Part shown: positions 5,481-5,783 of the stretch, in pieces
Layout of the letters: each line of letters begins with the position of its first letter
How positions within the stretch are numbered: the first letter of the stretch is position 1
Notes under the pieces: model-generated
Told to the model about the DNA's origin: nothing
Seen by the model: the letters and a program-made list of their open reading frames with translations, nothing else
Database searches by the model: none
NCBI GenBank assembly: GCA_017627975.1
Contig: JAGAFT010000249.1
Span: 1 to 5,783, forward strand
DNA: 5,783 bases
Reading direction: 5' to 3'
From: Oscillospiraceae bacterium
Lineage (GTDB): Bacteria > Bacillota_A > Clostridia > Oscillospirales > Oscillospiraceae
Made by a program: the position numbers and the translations under genes

Positions 5481-5783
5481 ATGGAACTGATCAAGCACCG
5501 CGTTTCGCATTACTGGGCGCATCGGGCCGAAGGCTTTGAGGCACAGCGCCTGCGTGAATTCGAGAGCGAAAAAAAGAATCGCTGGCTCACGGAGTTTCGG
5601 AAGTATCTTCCGCAGGGCAGACCGCTTCGGGTCTTGGACATCGGCACGGGAACCGGCTTCTTCGCCTGCATTCTGGCGGAGCAGGGCCATGAGGCCACCG
5701 GCATCGACCTGACTCCGGACATGGTTGAGCATGCGGAGCATATGGCGGCGGTGCTCGGTCTCGATGCCAGTTTTCTGGTCATG
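5481..5783 (+). CDS. Class I SAM-dependent methyltransferase (partial, 3' end outside window)
   Basis: The first 101 codons of a Rossmann-fold methyltransferase. VLDIGTGTGF (51-60) is motif I, which binds S-adenosylmethionine, and GIDLTPDM (74-81) contains Asp76, the expected acidic residue that holds the ribose hydroxyls. Before them lies a basic, aromatic stretch (about 5-42: HRVSHYWAHRAEGFEAQRL and onward) that resembles the N-terminal helices of small-molecule methyltransferases, not rRNA enzymes. GAGAGGT lies 8 nt before the ATG, and no other start is better placed. It probably belongs to the transporter operon, so its substrate may be linked to the imported compound; this is inference. 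Substrate-recognition and C-terminal parts are outside the window. Confidence 0.87.
   Translation, partial: MELIKHRVSHYWAHRAEGFEAQRLREFESEKKNRWLTEFRKYLPQGRPLRVLDIGTGTGFFACILAEQGHEATGIDLTPDMVEHAEHMAAVLGLDASFLVM

Overview
The window looks like chromosomal DNA from an anaerobic, fairly GC-rich bacterium, most likely of the Firmicutes (Clostridia or a relative). Codon third positions are mostly G or C. Ribosome binding sites are strong and purine-rich (AAGGAG, GAGGAG, GAGGTGA), promoter boxes are close to the sigma-A consensus, and the mix of a radical SAM enzyme, a family-6 type uracil-DNA glycosylase superfamily protein and a Nik/Dpp-type ABC transporter is common in that group. The genus cannot be fixed from the sequence alone.

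Left part (1-1240): a radical SAM enzyme gene is read leftward from an ATG at 984 and runs off the window, so 328 codons are visible. It has the CX3CX2C cluster motif, a GGEP motif and a C-terminal cysteine pair suggestive of an auxiliary iron-sulfur cluster. A 256-bp divergent intergenic region carries a good promoter for this gene and another facing right.

Middle (1241-2009): a small DNA repair glycosylase gene resembles deoxyinosine (hypoxanthine) DNA glycosylases. A long stem-loop that looks like its terminator follows. Then comes the promoter of the next operon, with a perfect TATAAT, a poor -35 box and a nested GC-rich dyad that may be an operator.

Right part (2010-5783): four tightly packed genes encode two permeases and two short ATPases of a peptide/nickel (PepT/NikBCDE) type ABC importer. 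Junctions are an ATGA overlap, 1 nt and 4 nt, so translational coupling is likely. The short ATPases, which lack a long C-terminal oligopeptide domain, and NikB/NikC-like sequence features favour a nickel or metal-metallophore importer (Nik/Cnt group) over a di- or oligopeptide importer. Substrate is an inference. No solute-binding protein gene lies upstream, where it normally would. After a 125-nt gap the same strand carries the start of a class I SAM-dependent methyltransferase, cut by the window end after 101 codons.

No tRNA, rRNA, CRISPR array or insertion sequence was seen. The most notable points are the importer without a binding protein followed by a methyltransferase, its putative operator, and the unassigned radical SAM enzyme.
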